Assembly (NCBI RefSeq): GCF_900176505.1
Contig: NZ_FWYB01000002.1
Coordinates: 149,237-213,236, forward strand
From: Pedobacter nyackensis
GTDB lineage: Bacteria > Bacteroidota > Bacteroidia > Sphingobacteriales > Sphingobacteriaceae
DNA: 64,000 nt
Reading direction: 5' to 3'
This document shows positions 9,314 to 17,327 of the stretch, one piece after another. A model generated the notes under the pieces. That model saw only the letters and a list, made by a program, of their open reading frames with translations, was not told where the DNA came from and searched no databases. Within the stretch, counting starts at the first letter, position 1, and each line of letters begins with the position of its first letter. The translations under genes and the position numbers were made by a program.

Positions 9314-10924
9314 TTAGGCGGTCGCCTTTACATAAGTTCCGTCACCACTTCCAGTCTCCGGCGTATACAACAAATACTGTTTTACCAGTGTAGCAAACGC
9401 ATCAATCTGATCGTTTATCCATCGTTCATCCTTACCAAGTTCCTCTGCCATAACACGAGCTACAGCCGGAGCAAGCACCAAAGCACCTTTTGCATCCAGG
9501 AACAACAAACGCATCCTTCGGGAAAGTACATCCTCTATCGTACGCGCCATCTCATTCCGTACCATCCAAACTACTTCTGCTTTCACATATTTAAAATCAG
9601 CATGCAATGCTTCACTCATTTTCGGATCCGCTTTCATTAAAGCACGAATGCCCGCTGCATCAGCACCATACAAGCCCAGGTTACCTCCCTGCATTTCAGC
9701 AACATACCCATGTATTTTAACATCTTGTGTAATACACTTCTTTGCAGCCAGTTTTCCCAACTCAATAGCCTTATCCACTACGTCCATCGCCATCCTACGG
9801 TAGGTAGTCCACTTACCTCCTGTTATAGTAATTAACCCCGAAGTACTAATAATCAGCTTATGACTTCTTGAAATTTCTTTCGTACTGTTTGTATCCTTAC
9901 CAGGAGCAGCCAGAGGCCTTAAACCAGCAAAGGCCGCAAGCACATCCTTTCTTGAAGGTTCTCTGGTGAGGTATTTACCCGCTGTGGTTAATATAAATTC
10001 AATTTCTTCATCCAATGGTTTCGGCTCCAAACTATGCTCATCCAATGGCGTATCGGTTGTCCCTACTAATACCTTACCATGCCATGGCACGGCAAATAAA
10101 ACCCTTCCGTCAGAAGTCTTAGGAATCATTAGTGCGCTATCCCCCTTTAAAAAAGAAGCATCAAGCACTACGTGCGCACCCTGACTTGGGCGTACAATAG
10201 CTTTCCCTGTAGGAACATCCATTTTTAAAATATCATCTACAAAAACACCTGTAGCATTAATCACTACTTTCGCTTTTAACGTATAGTTTTTATTCGTTTC
10301 GGTATCCGTAAAACTTACGCCATTTACATTCCCACCTTCTTTGGTTAATCCGGTAACCTTCGTATAGTTTAGCAACACACCTCCATATTCAGCAGCAGTC
10401 TGCGCAAGATTCAGAGCCAGCCTGGCATCATCAAACTGACCATCACTATAACTTACTCCGCCAATCAACCCATCAGGTTTTAATCCCGGAATTGCCTTCA
10501 ACACCTTTTCAGCCGACAAGAACATAGACTTCTTAAAACCACTCTTCCCTGCCAATAAATCATAAAGTGTTAAACCAATCAGGTATTTATATTTCGACAA
10601 CCAGGAATAGACAGGAATAATAAAATCCTGGTCTTTAACCAGGTGTGGTGCATTTTTCAATAAAAGTCCACGTTCATGCAAGGCTTCATAAACCAATGCG
10701 ACATCACCTTGTGCCAGATAACGAACTCCGCCATGCACCAGCTTGGTACTACGACTGGAAGTTCCCTTTGCAAAATCAGATTGCTCCAACAATAACGTCT
10801 TATACCCTCTACTTGCGGCATCCACAGCTGTACCTAAGCCAGTTGCTCCGCCTCCAATAATAATGACATCCCAATTTTCCTGTACTTCTACTTGCTCTAT
10901 GAATGATTCGCGTCTAAACACCAT
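9314..10924 (-). CDS. glpD: Glycerol-3-phosphate dehydrogenase/oxidase, FAD-dependent
   Basis: Oxidises sn-glycerol-3-phosphate to dihydroxyacetone phosphate at the cytoplasmic membrane, passing electrons to menaquinone. The dinucleotide-binding motif VIIIGGGATGLG lies near residue 21, followed by E-Q-S-D-F-A-K-G-T-S-S-R-S-T-K-L-V-H-G-G typical of GlpD, and the C-terminal DAO_C helical domain is present. The start chosen is ATG at 10924 (536 aa); the frame stays open to a TTG at 10939, but the ATG follows the promoter and operator well and gives the expected N-terminus. Divergent from glpR. Downstream on the same strand is the SusCD locus. Its promoter holds a near-perfect operator-like palindrome, so repression by GlpR is likely. 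Confidence 0.95.
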   Translation of the reverse strand: MVFRRESFIEQVEVQENWDVIIIGGGATGLGTAVDAASRGYKTLLLEQSDFAKGTSSRSTKLVHGGVRYLAQGDVALVYEALHERGLLLKNAPHLVKDQDFIIPVYSWLSKYKYLIGLTLYDLLAGKSGFKKSMFLSAEKVLKAIPGLKPDGLIGGVSYSDGQFDDARLALNLAQTAAEYGGVLLNYTKVTGLTKEGGNVNGVSFTDTETNKNYTLKAKVVINATGVFVDDILKMDVPTGKAIVRPSQGAHVVLDASFLKGDSALMIPKTSDGRVLFAVPWHGKVLVGTTDTPLDEHSLEPKPLDEEIEFILTTAGKYLTREPSRKDVLAAFAGLRPLAAPGKDTNSTKEISRSHKLIISTSGLITITGGKWTTYRRMAMDVVDKAIELGKLAAKKCITQDVKIHGYVAEMQGGNLGLYGADAAGIRALMKADPKMSEALHADFKYVKAEVVWMVRNEMARTIEDVLSRRMRLLFLDAKGALVLAPAVARVMAEELGKDERWINDQIDAFATLVKQYLLYTPETGSGDGTYVKATA

Positions 10925-10954
10925 TTCGTTTCTTTTCAATTTTAAACTCTAATA

Positions 10955-10978
10955 TTTCACAAACTTTCGTTTGTGAAA
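10955..10978 (-). promoter_or_regulatory. Probable GlpR operator at the glpD start site
   Basis: A perfect palindrome of two 10-nt arms, TTTCACAAAC and GTTTGTGAAA, with a 4-nt spacer. It begins 1 nt downstream of the glpD -7 box, so it should cover the transcription start and act as a repressor site. DeoR-family GlpR is encoded divergently. A further AAACGAAA site sits at 10991-10998. Confidence 0.65.
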
Positions 10979-10979
10979 C

Positions 10980-10987
10980 CAAATATA
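10980..10987 (-). promoter_or_regulatory. glpD promoter -7 box
   Basis: TATATTTG on the minus strand, a perfect match to the Bacteroidota TAnnTTTG box, 55 nt before the glpD ATG. The palindrome at 10955-10978 lies directly downstream. Confidence 0.65.
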
Positions 10988-11052
10988 ACTAAACGAAACT
11001 AAAAAAAGATACTTATTATAAAAAACTAATTGGTGATTTTATTTTTTAGGCT

Positions 11053-11060
11053 TAAGTTTG
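11053..11060 (+). promoter_or_regulatory. glpR promoter -7 box
   Basis: TAAGTTTG followed by C, a perfect TAnnTTTG match, with a TTGG at 11030-11033 about 19 nt upstream as the -33 element. It lies 67 nt before the glpR ATG. Confidence 0.6.
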
Positions 11061-11127
11061 CTGAGCAGTTGATTCCAGAACCGAAAAAACGTCTCTCTAT
11101 ATTACTGCCGCATTTATACCTAACCAA

Positions 11128-11892
11128 ATGATCAACATAGCAGAAAGACATCAATACATTTTAAATAAAGTTCAAACAGAAGGTTCTATAGATGTACAAT
11201 CACTATGCAAAGAGCTACAGGTTTCGTCTGTTACAATTCGGAAGGACCTGAAACTACTTGAAGATAAAAATCTTCTATACAGAACTCACGGCGGAGCTAC
11301 ATTAAACAACCCATACACAGTAGATAAACCGGTAAATGAGAAGGAACATTTACAGTCGGCTGAAAAGATGAGGATTGGCGCGCTGGCTGCAGGATTGATC
11401 GAGGACAATGACTCCATCATCATTGCTTCCGGAACAACAGTACTGGCAATGGCCCGTTGCATTAAGCCTAAAGGCACTTTAACAGTGATCACCTCTGCCT
11501 TAAATGTAGCACTTGAGCTTGTCCACCATAATGATATCGAAGTTATTCAACTAGGTGGTTTATTGAGAAAAAGCTCATCCTCTGTTGCCGGGCCTTATTC
11601 AGACAATGTACTAGGCAACGTTTTCTGTAGTAAATTATACCTGGGTGTTGATGGGATTGATCTTGAATTCGGATTAACAACCACCAGTGCTTCTGAAGCC
11701 CAGCTCAACAGACAGATGATCTCGTCCTCTCAGAAAATAATCGTCCTGGCCGATTCTACTAAATTCGGGAAACGTGGTTTTGGAAGAATATGTGGAATTG
11801 AAGAAGTTGATCACATCATTACCGATAGTGGTATTTCTGATCAAATCAAGAAAGGATTGGAAAGCCTGGGGATTAAAGTTTCGATAATTTAA
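11128..11892 (+). CDS. glpR: DeoR-family transcriptional regulator GlpR
   Basis: Cytoplasmic repressor, probably of the glycerol-3-phosphate genes. Residues about 1-58 form the DeoR winged helix-turn-helix (I-A-E-R-H-Q-Y-I-L ... V-S-S-V-T-I-R-K-D-L ... R-T-H-G-G-A). The C-terminal DeoRC sensor domain (about 75-235) carries the G-T-T-V and G-V-D-G-I segments used to bind a sugar phosphate, for GlpR usually G3P. Length 254 aa is typical. It is divergent from glpD, with a shared 203-bp control region holding an operator-like palindrome. Family members also regulate other sugar phosphates; the glp assignment comes from the neighbouring genes. Confidence 0.88.
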   Translation: MINIAERHQYILNKVQTEGSIDVQSLCKELQVSSVTIRKDLKLLEDKNLLYRTHGGATLNNPYTVDKPVNEKEHLQSAEKMRIGALAAGLIEDNDSIIIASGTTVLAMARCIKPKGTLTVITSALNVALELVHHNDIEVIQLGGLLRKSSSSVAGPYSDNVLGNVFCSKLYLGVDGIDLEFGLTTTSASEAQLNRQMISSSQKIIVLADSTKFGKRGFGRICGIEEVDHIITDSGISDQIKKGLESLGIKVSII

Positions 11893-11907
11893 GCTTTATC
11901 CCCCGTT

Positions 11908-12879
11908 TTACTTTTTCCTTTCAGTAGTATAACGCACTAGCTGTTCAAGCCCTGTTCTGGCTTCACCGGGTTCAAAGCTGTGCAAAATATCAAAAGCTTC
12001 CTGCTGATACTGGATCATTTTCTCGTTAGCGTAATGTACACCATTCTTGGCGTTCACAAAATCGATGATCTCCTGTATCTTTGCCGGCTCCTCCTGATGA
12101 TTCTTTACCAGGTTGATGATTCTCTTTTTCTCAGATTTTTCTGCACGGTTTAGGGCATAGATTAGTGGAAGTGTTACTTTTTTCTCTTTAATATCTATCC
12201 CTAAAGGCTTGCCCACATCGTCAGTACCAAAATCGAAGGTATCATCCTTAATCTGGAAAGCTATCCCAACCTTTTCACCAAACAAACGCATCTTCTCTAC
12301 AGTTTCTTCATCCGCACCGGCAGATGCAGCTCCACAGGCACAGCAGGATGCAATAAGAGAAGCGGTCTTTTGTCTGATAACATCAAAATATAGCTCCTCA
12401 CTAATATCCATCCTCCTCACTTTTTCTATTTGAAGCAACTCTCCCTCACTCATCTGCTTCACCGCTTCAGAAACAATTTGCAATAAACGGAATTCAGAAT
12501 TATTTACAGATAGCAATAAACCTTTAGCCAGCAGATAATCGCCTACCAAAACAGCAATCTTATTTTTCCATAAAGCATTGATAGAAAAAAAGCCTCTTCG
12601 TTCATAAGCATTATCCACCACATCATCATGAACAAGTGTAGCAGTATGCAACAGTTCTACTAACGCCGCCCCTCTGTGCGTAGATTCGATGATTCCACCA
12701 CAAAGTTTTGCAGCAAAAAAAACGAACATTGGCCTGATTTGCTTCCCCTTACGTTTAACAATATAATGGGTGATCCTGTCCAGCAACGGTGCATCACTAT
12801 GCATCGATGCCTTGAACTTTTCTTCAAAAGCATCAATATCTGCTGCTATGGGTAGTTTTATCTGATTTATTCCCGGCAT
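11908..12879 (-). CDS. Polyprenyl diphosphate synthase (octaprenyl-type)
   Basis: Trans-prenyltransferase that extends isoprenoid chains with isopentenyl diphosphate, most likely to supply the menaquinone side chain. Both Asp-rich motifs are present: DDVVD at 85-89 and DDTFD at 212-216, together with the G-K-Q-I-R-P motif near 45. Length 323 aa matches the IspB/long-chain family. It lies 4 bp after the MBL-rhodanese gene and is probably co-transcribed with it. The chain length cannot be read securely from the sequence. Confidence 0.9.
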   Translation of the reverse strand: MPGINQIKLPIAADIDAFEEKFKASMHSDAPLLDRITHYIVKRKGKQIRPMFVFFAAKLCGGIIESTHRGAALVELLHTATLVHDDVVDNAYERRGFFSINALWKNKIAVLVGDYLLAKGLLLSVNNSEFRLLQIVSEAVKQMSEGELLQIEKVRRMDISEELYFDVIRQKTASLIASCCACGAASAGADEETVEKMRLFGEKVGIAFQIKDDTFDFGTDDVGKPLGIDIKEKKVTLPLIYALNRAEKSEKKRIINLVKNHQEEPAKIQEIIDFVNAKNGVHYANEKMIQYQQEAFDILHSFEPGEARTGLEQLVRYTTERKK

Positions 12880-12883
12880 CTTT

Positions 12884-14299
12884 TTAGGCTTTCATGGCTT
12901 TAGATGGACAGGCAAAGTCTGTACGTTTTAAACCTGTCCCTTTAATTGCACCATAACCACCGGCAATATCCACAACATGCTCAACTCCTCTTGCTTTAAG
13001 AATAGAAGCGGCTACCATAGAGCGATAACCACCGGCACAATGAATATAATAAGTATTGTCATGATCAATTTCGTTGGTCCACTCATTGATATAATCCAAG
13101 GGACGGGTCATCGTCATTTCTAAATGCTCTGATTCATATTCACCAGGTTTTCTTACATCAAGTACATTGATGGCTGAATCCTCGTTTACGATACGTTCAA
13201 ATTCTTCAGATGATATAGATTTAATGGTATCAACATCCTTTCCGGCTTCCTGCCATGCAGCAACGCCACCTGCAAGATAACCGATAGTATTATCGTACCC
13301 TACTCTTGCCAGACGTGTAATGGCTTCTTCTTCTTTACCCTCTTCAACGATCAACAACAAAGGTTGTTTCATATCTGTAACCAGCGCACCTACCCAAGGG
13401 GCAAACTGTCCGTTTAAGCCAATATTTACAGCAGATGGAACAAATCCCTTAGCAAACACCTGCGGATCTCTTGTATCCAGAATTAATGCACCTGTTAAGT
13501 TTGCCATAGCTTCAAATTCCTGAGGTGCCAAAGGCTTTAAACCTTTTTCTGTCACCTCATCAAAACTTTCGTAACCATTTTTATTCATGGCCGCATTTTT
13601 AGCAAAATATTGTGGTGGAGGTAAAATACCATCCGTAACTTCTTTTATAAACTGCGCTTTCGACGTAGCCTTAAGCGCGTAATTTACTTCCTTCTGGTGA
13701 CCCAAAGTATCAAAGGTCTCCTTACTCATGTTCTTGCCACAGGCAGAACCCGCACCATGCGCAGGATAAACCAGCACATCATCAGGAAGCGTTAATATCT
13801 TATTTTGTAGTGAATCGTATAAAGTCGCCGCCATATCTTCCATCGTCAGGTCTCCCTGCTGTGCCAGATCCGGCCTGCCTACATCACCAATAAACAGGGT
13901 ATCACCTGTAAAAATACAATGTGCCTTCCCGTTTTTATCAGTCAATAAATAAGTCGTTGATTCAGGTGTATGCCCTGGTGTATGCAACACGGTGATGGTC
14001 AGCTCACCGATTTTAAACTGCTCTCCATCCGCAGCAATATGCGATTTGAAAGTAGTTTTGGCTGTAGGGCCATAAACAATTGCAGCACCTGATTTCTCAG
14101 CAAGATCAACATGCCCCGAAACAAAATCGGCATGAAAATGTGTCTCAAAAATATACTTAATTACAGCATTATCCTTCTTTGCTTTTTTCAAATAAGGCTC
14201 TACCTCACGCAAAGGATCAATAATTGCAGCCTCCCCATTACTTTCTATATAATAAGCAGCCTCTGCTAAACACCCCGTATATATTTGCTCTATCTTCAT
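12884..14299 (-). CDS. MBL-fold metallohydrolase with two rhodanese domains
   Basis: Sulfur-metabolism protein related to persulfide dioxygenases. The N-terminal metallo-beta-lactamase domain (about 1-250) holds the metal motif with His54, His56, Asp58 and His63. Two rhodanese domains follow. The first (about 265-355) has no Cys at the usual active-site loop (L-L-L-I-V-E-E-G-K), so it should be inactive; the second (about 365-455) keeps Cys421 in CAGGYRS. This MBL-Rhod-Rhod arrangement (471 aa) is common in Bacteroidota. It probably oxidises glutathione- or bacillithiol-persulfide and transfers sulfane sulfur; the thiol cofactor is an inference from bshA in this window. Confidence 0.88.
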   Translation of the reverse strand: MKIEQIYTGCLAEAAYYIESNGEAAIIDPLREVEPYLKKAKKDNAVIKYIFETHFHADFVSGHVDLAEKSGAAIVYGPTAKTTFKSHIAADGEQFKIGELTITVLHTPGHTPESTTYLLTDKNGKAHCIFTGDTLFIGDVGRPDLAQQGDLTMEDMAATLYDSLQNKILTLPDDVLVYPAHGAGSACGKNMSKETFDTLGHQKEVNYALKATSKAQFIKEVTDGILPPPQYFAKNAAMNKNGYESFDEVTEKGLKPLAPQEFEAMANLTGALILDTRDPQVFAKGFVPSAVNIGLNGQFAPWVGALVTDMKQPLLLIVEEGKEEEAITRLARVGYDNTIGYLAGGVAAWQEAGKDVDTIKSISSEEFERIVNEDSAINVLDVRKPGEYESEHLEMTMTRPLDYINEWTNEIDHDNTYYIHCAGGYRSMVAASILKARGVEHVVDIAGGYGAIKGTGLKRTDFACPSKAMKA

Positions 14300-14318
14300 T
14301 ACTTTCTCTATTAAAGCT

Positions 14319-14326
14319 CAAATTTA
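14319..14326 (-). promoter_or_regulatory. Promoter of the MBL-rhodanese gene
   Basis: TAAATTTG on the minus strand, 19 nt before the ATG, with a TTTG -33 element at 14344-14347 (17-nt spacer). Confidence 0.6.
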
Positions 14327-14369
14327 AAATTATAATCCTTGTGCAAAAAACAAACGCCGAAGTTTTACC

Positions 14370-15386
14370 TTAAGCGGTTAATTCTCCTCTAAGCGATTGC
14401 TCCATCAACTTAACAACCTCACCATTGTTATGCCCTTGTGCCATCAGGTACATCAACTTCGTAACCGTAGCTTCGAAAGTCATATCGTAACCACTTACAA
14501 CCCCCATTTGTTGCAACTTTTTACTTGTTTCATATTTACCTAACTCTACAGATCCACGCTGGCACTGAGAAATATCAACTATTAATTTACCGTTATTAAT
14601 GGCCTCCTGCAAACAATCGATAAACCAATCGGCAGTTGTGGTATTTCCAGAACCAAAGGTTTCTAAAACAATAGCGTCAACTGCTGAATGAGTAATAGCC
14701 ATTACCGCCAGCTTAGAAATACCCGGGTACATTTTCAACACACCAATGTTAGAATTAAAATCTAAAAGCACCTGCAATTCCTTTTCAGGCTGAGGCAATA
14801 TATAATTATTAAAAAAGGTCAGGTGTACTCCCGCTTCTGCAAGTATTGGATAGTTTGGAGAGCGGAAGGCCTCAAACTTCTCCGAATTGTATTTAATAGA
14901 GCGGTTGCCGCGAAACAGCTGGGAGTCGAAATAGATGCAAACTTCAGGCACCTTTGCTTTCCCCTTCTCTTTCATCGCTGCAATTTCGAGCGCTGTAATC
15001 AGATTCTCTTTTGCATCCGTTCTGATCTCGCCAATAGGCAACTGCGAACCGGTAAGAATCACAGGCTTGCTCAGATTCTGCAACATAAAGCTCAACGCCG
15101 AAGCCGTATAAGCCATTGTATCTGAACCGTGAAGGATCACGAAACCATCAAATTCATCATATCTCGTAAAAATGAGTTTAGCCAACTCTGCCCAAATATC
15201 CGGATGCATATTCGATGAATCCATGATCGGATCAAAAGAATGTACTTCAAGCTCGTAATTCAATCTTGCCAGCTCAGGCACATTTTGTTGAATCTGTTTA
15301 AAATTAAAAGGGATCAGCGTGCCGGTATCGGTATCATTTACCATACCTATAGTTCCGCCCGTGTATATGATGAGTATCTTGGTCAT
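14370..15386 (-). CDS. ansA: Type I L-asparaginase
   Basis: Cytoplasmic asparaginase that hydrolyses L-asparagine to aspartate and ammonia. The N-terminal catalytic Thr lies in TGGTIG (residues 9-14) and the second catalytic loop HGSDTMAYTA is near residue 85. There is no signal peptide, and 338 aa fits the bacterial type I enzyme. It starts 2 bp after the tatD stop, so the two form an operon. Confidence 0.92.
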   Translation of the reverse strand: MTKILIIYTGGTIGMVNDTDTGTLIPFNFKQIQQNVPELARLNYELEVHSFDPIMDSSNMHPDIWAELAKLIFTRYDEFDGFVILHGSDTMAYTASALSFMLQNLSKPVILTGSQLPIGEIRTDAKENLITALEIAAMKEKGKAKVPEVCIYFDSQLFRGNRSIKYNSEKFEAFRSPNYPILAEAGVHLTFFNNYILPQPEKELQVLLDFNSNIGVLKMYPGISKLAVMAITHSAVDAIVLETFGSGNTTTADWFIDCLQEAINNGKLIVDISQCQRGSVELGKYETSKKLQQMGVVSGYDMTFEATVTKLMYLMAQGHNNGEVVKLMEQSLRGELTA

Positions 15387-15388
15387 TA

Positions 15389-16156
15389 TTAGATTTTAAA
15401 AATGCTGATGGAATTTGCGGTGGTTACAGCCGCGATTTCCTCTACGCTAGTTTCATATATTTCAGCTAGTTTTTGTGCGATATGCACAAGGTAGCTACTT
15501 TCATTCGGCTTGCCTCTATGAGGAACCGGTGCCAGATATGGAGAATCCGTTTCCAGTACCAGCTTGGCCAATGGCACATGCTTCAAAACTTCATCCAGGC
15601 CTGCCTTTTTATAGGTAACCACACCACCAATACCTAAAAAGAAACCCAGTTCAATAGCTTTATTGGCCTGTTCAAGATTTCCGGTAAAGCAATGTAAAAT
15701 ACCTCTCAAATCTTTCCCCTTCTCTTCTTCAAGTATCTCGAAGATCTCATCAAAGGCTTCCCTGCAATGAATCACAATAGGCAGATCAAGATCCTTTGCC
15801 CATTTAATCTGCTCACGGAAGGCCGCTTGTTGAAAAGGGAGCGTACTTTTATCCCAGTGAAGATCTATGCCGATCTCCCCAATAGCATAAAAATCCCTGT
15901 CGACCATACTCTGACAGATTTCATCTAAAACCTCTTCATAGTTTTCCTTTACATCACAAGGATGCAAACCGATCATTGCAAAACAATTTTTAGGATATTT
16001 CTTTACCAGGACTTCAATTTTTGCGATAGAAGCCACATCGACATTAGGTAGAAACAGGCGTTCAATTTGATTATCGAAACAACGCTGCATAAGCTGATCT
16101 AGCTTCTCCTCATCTGTTTCGTAATACAGATGTGTATGGGTGTCTGTTAAAAGCAT
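15389..16156 (-). CDS. TatD-family metal-dependent hydrolase
   Basis: TIM-barrel hydrolase of the TatD DNase family. The metal-binding THTHLY motif is at residues 6-11, followed by G-L-H-P-C near 65, G-E-I-G-I-D near 97, V-I-H-C-R-E-A near 133, and E-T-D-S-P-Y near 205. Length 255 aa is normal. Members act as 3'-5' DNA exonucleases or in D-amino-acyl-tRNA quality control; the exact job here is unknown. The gene lies just before ansA on the same strand. Confidence 0.92.
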   Translation of the reverse strand: MLLTDTHTHLYYETDEEKLDQLMQRCFDNQIERLFLPNVDVASIAKIEVLVKKYPKNCFAMIGLHPCDVKENYEEVLDEICQSMVDRDFYAIGEIGIDLHWDKSTLPFQQAAFREQIKWAKDLDLPIVIHCREAFDEIFEILEEEKGKDLRGILHCFTGNLEQANKAIELGFFLGIGGVVTYKKAGLDEVLKHVPLAKLVLETDSPYLAPVPHRGKPNESSYLVHIAQKLAEIYETSVEEIAAVTTANSISIFKI

Positions 16157-16190
16157 TGGCGAAGTTAATAAAATCCCGCGTAGCTTGACA

Positions 16191-16225
16191 AATAAAAAAC
16201 CCGGTCTGCATATGCAAACCGGGTT
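16191..16225 (-). terminator. Terminator after the FKBP lipoprotein gene
   Basis: Stem of 13 bp with one mismatch (16198-16210 with 16213-16225), followed on the minus strand by a TTTTTTATT run. It separates the FKBP gene from tatD. Confidence 0.8.
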
Positions 16226-16264
16226 CGTATTTTATTGCTACCCCTGATAAGGGAATATTACTTA

Positions 16265-17269
16265 TTATTTTGCCGGAGCAGGGGTAATAGGTGAAATCGT
16301 TGCACCTGGAGCAGCTACTGGCGCAACAGCTGGTTTTTTAATGTCACTTAACTCAACTTCAAATACAAGCGGAGAGAAAGGACTGATACCACCTTGAGGC
16401 ATACCACCTTCGCCATAAGCTAAGTTTGAAGGGATAATTAAGGTGATTTTTCCACCTTTACCGATCAATTGTAAACCTTCGTCAAATCCTGGAATTGCTC
16501 TTCCTAAAGTGATTGGACGTGGACCATATTGAGCCATTGCATTGTGTTTACCTGATTCTTTAGCAATTTTCTCATCACTGGTATCGAAGATATTATCTTT
16601 ACCGTCAGATTTTTTAGTCGTTAATTTACCTGTGTAGTTAACCATCATCGTATCACCTAAAGCTGGTTTTACAGCATCACCCGGTTTAGAAATCACATAT
16701 TGCAAGCCTGAAGCAGTTGTAGTCGTTTTCAAGTTGTTATCAGCAATATATTTTTTGATTTTACCAGCTTCAGCACCTTTCTTTTTCTCGATGCTTGCTT
16801 TGTAATCATTCTCAAAGAATGTTCTAGCCTTATTCTGGAAAGTAGAATCTGCTTCATTAGCACCTTTAGCTAATACTTTTTCAATTTTAACAGTAAATAC
16901 GATGTATTTATCTTTTGTGCCCGGAGGTTTTGGCTGACCAGAACGCGCAGCCATAGTATCTAAATCCAATTTGAATGTAGCACTATCACCTTCTCCAAAC
17001 AATGTCAAAACATCATTCATGTCACCAGCATAAACTTTCTTAGCAACAGGGAATACCTGAGGCTGATCCATATCCCATGTGTTGAACATCACAGAATCTT
17101 TTTCAGATTTCTGAATAAAGTTCAATTTAACGATATCACCTTCTTTAATTTTTGCGCCTCCAGCATCCTTATGGATGATATATGACAGGCCTCCCGGACC
17201 TTTTTTGTAGTTGTTACAAGCTGCTAACCCAAGTGTAGCGGCGAAAAGAATTACTAGACCTTTCTTCAT
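16265..17269 (-). CDS. FKBP-type peptidyl-prolyl isomerase lipoprotein
   Basis: Periplasmic folding catalyst anchored by a lipid at Cys18 (lipobox GLAAC). The N-terminal part (about 25-130) resembles a degenerate FKBP domain. The C-terminal part (about 180-315) is a full FKBP domain with V-N-Y-T-G-K-L, the I-P-G-F-D-E-G-L loop, and P-S-N-L-A-Y-G-E-G-G. A Pro/Ala-rich tail ends the protein. It lies 58 bp after nrnA on the same strand and has its own strong terminator. Length 334 aa is longer than single-domain FkpA, as expected for a two-domain protein. Confidence 0.9.
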   Translation of the reverse strand: MKKGLVILFAATLGLAACNNYKKGPGGLSYIIHKDAGGAKIKEGDIVKLNFIQKSEKDSVMFNTWDMDQPQVFPVAKKVYAGDMNDVLTLFGEGDSATFKLDLDTMAARSGQPKPPGTKDKYIVFTVKIEKVLAKGANEADSTFQNKARTFFENDYKASIEKKKGAEAGKIKKYIADNNLKTTTTASGLQYVISKPGDAVKPALGDTMMVNYTGKLTTKKSDGKDNIFDTSDEKIAKESGKHNAMAQYGPRPITLGRAIPGFDEGLQLIGKGGKITLIIPSNLAYGEGGMPQGGISPFSPLVFEVELSDIKKPAVAPVAAPGATISPITPAPAK

Positions 17270-17327
17270 GTGGTTTTTTAAGTTATTTTTTTATTTTATT
17301 TTCTATTCTGTTTATAAGGATTCGACC

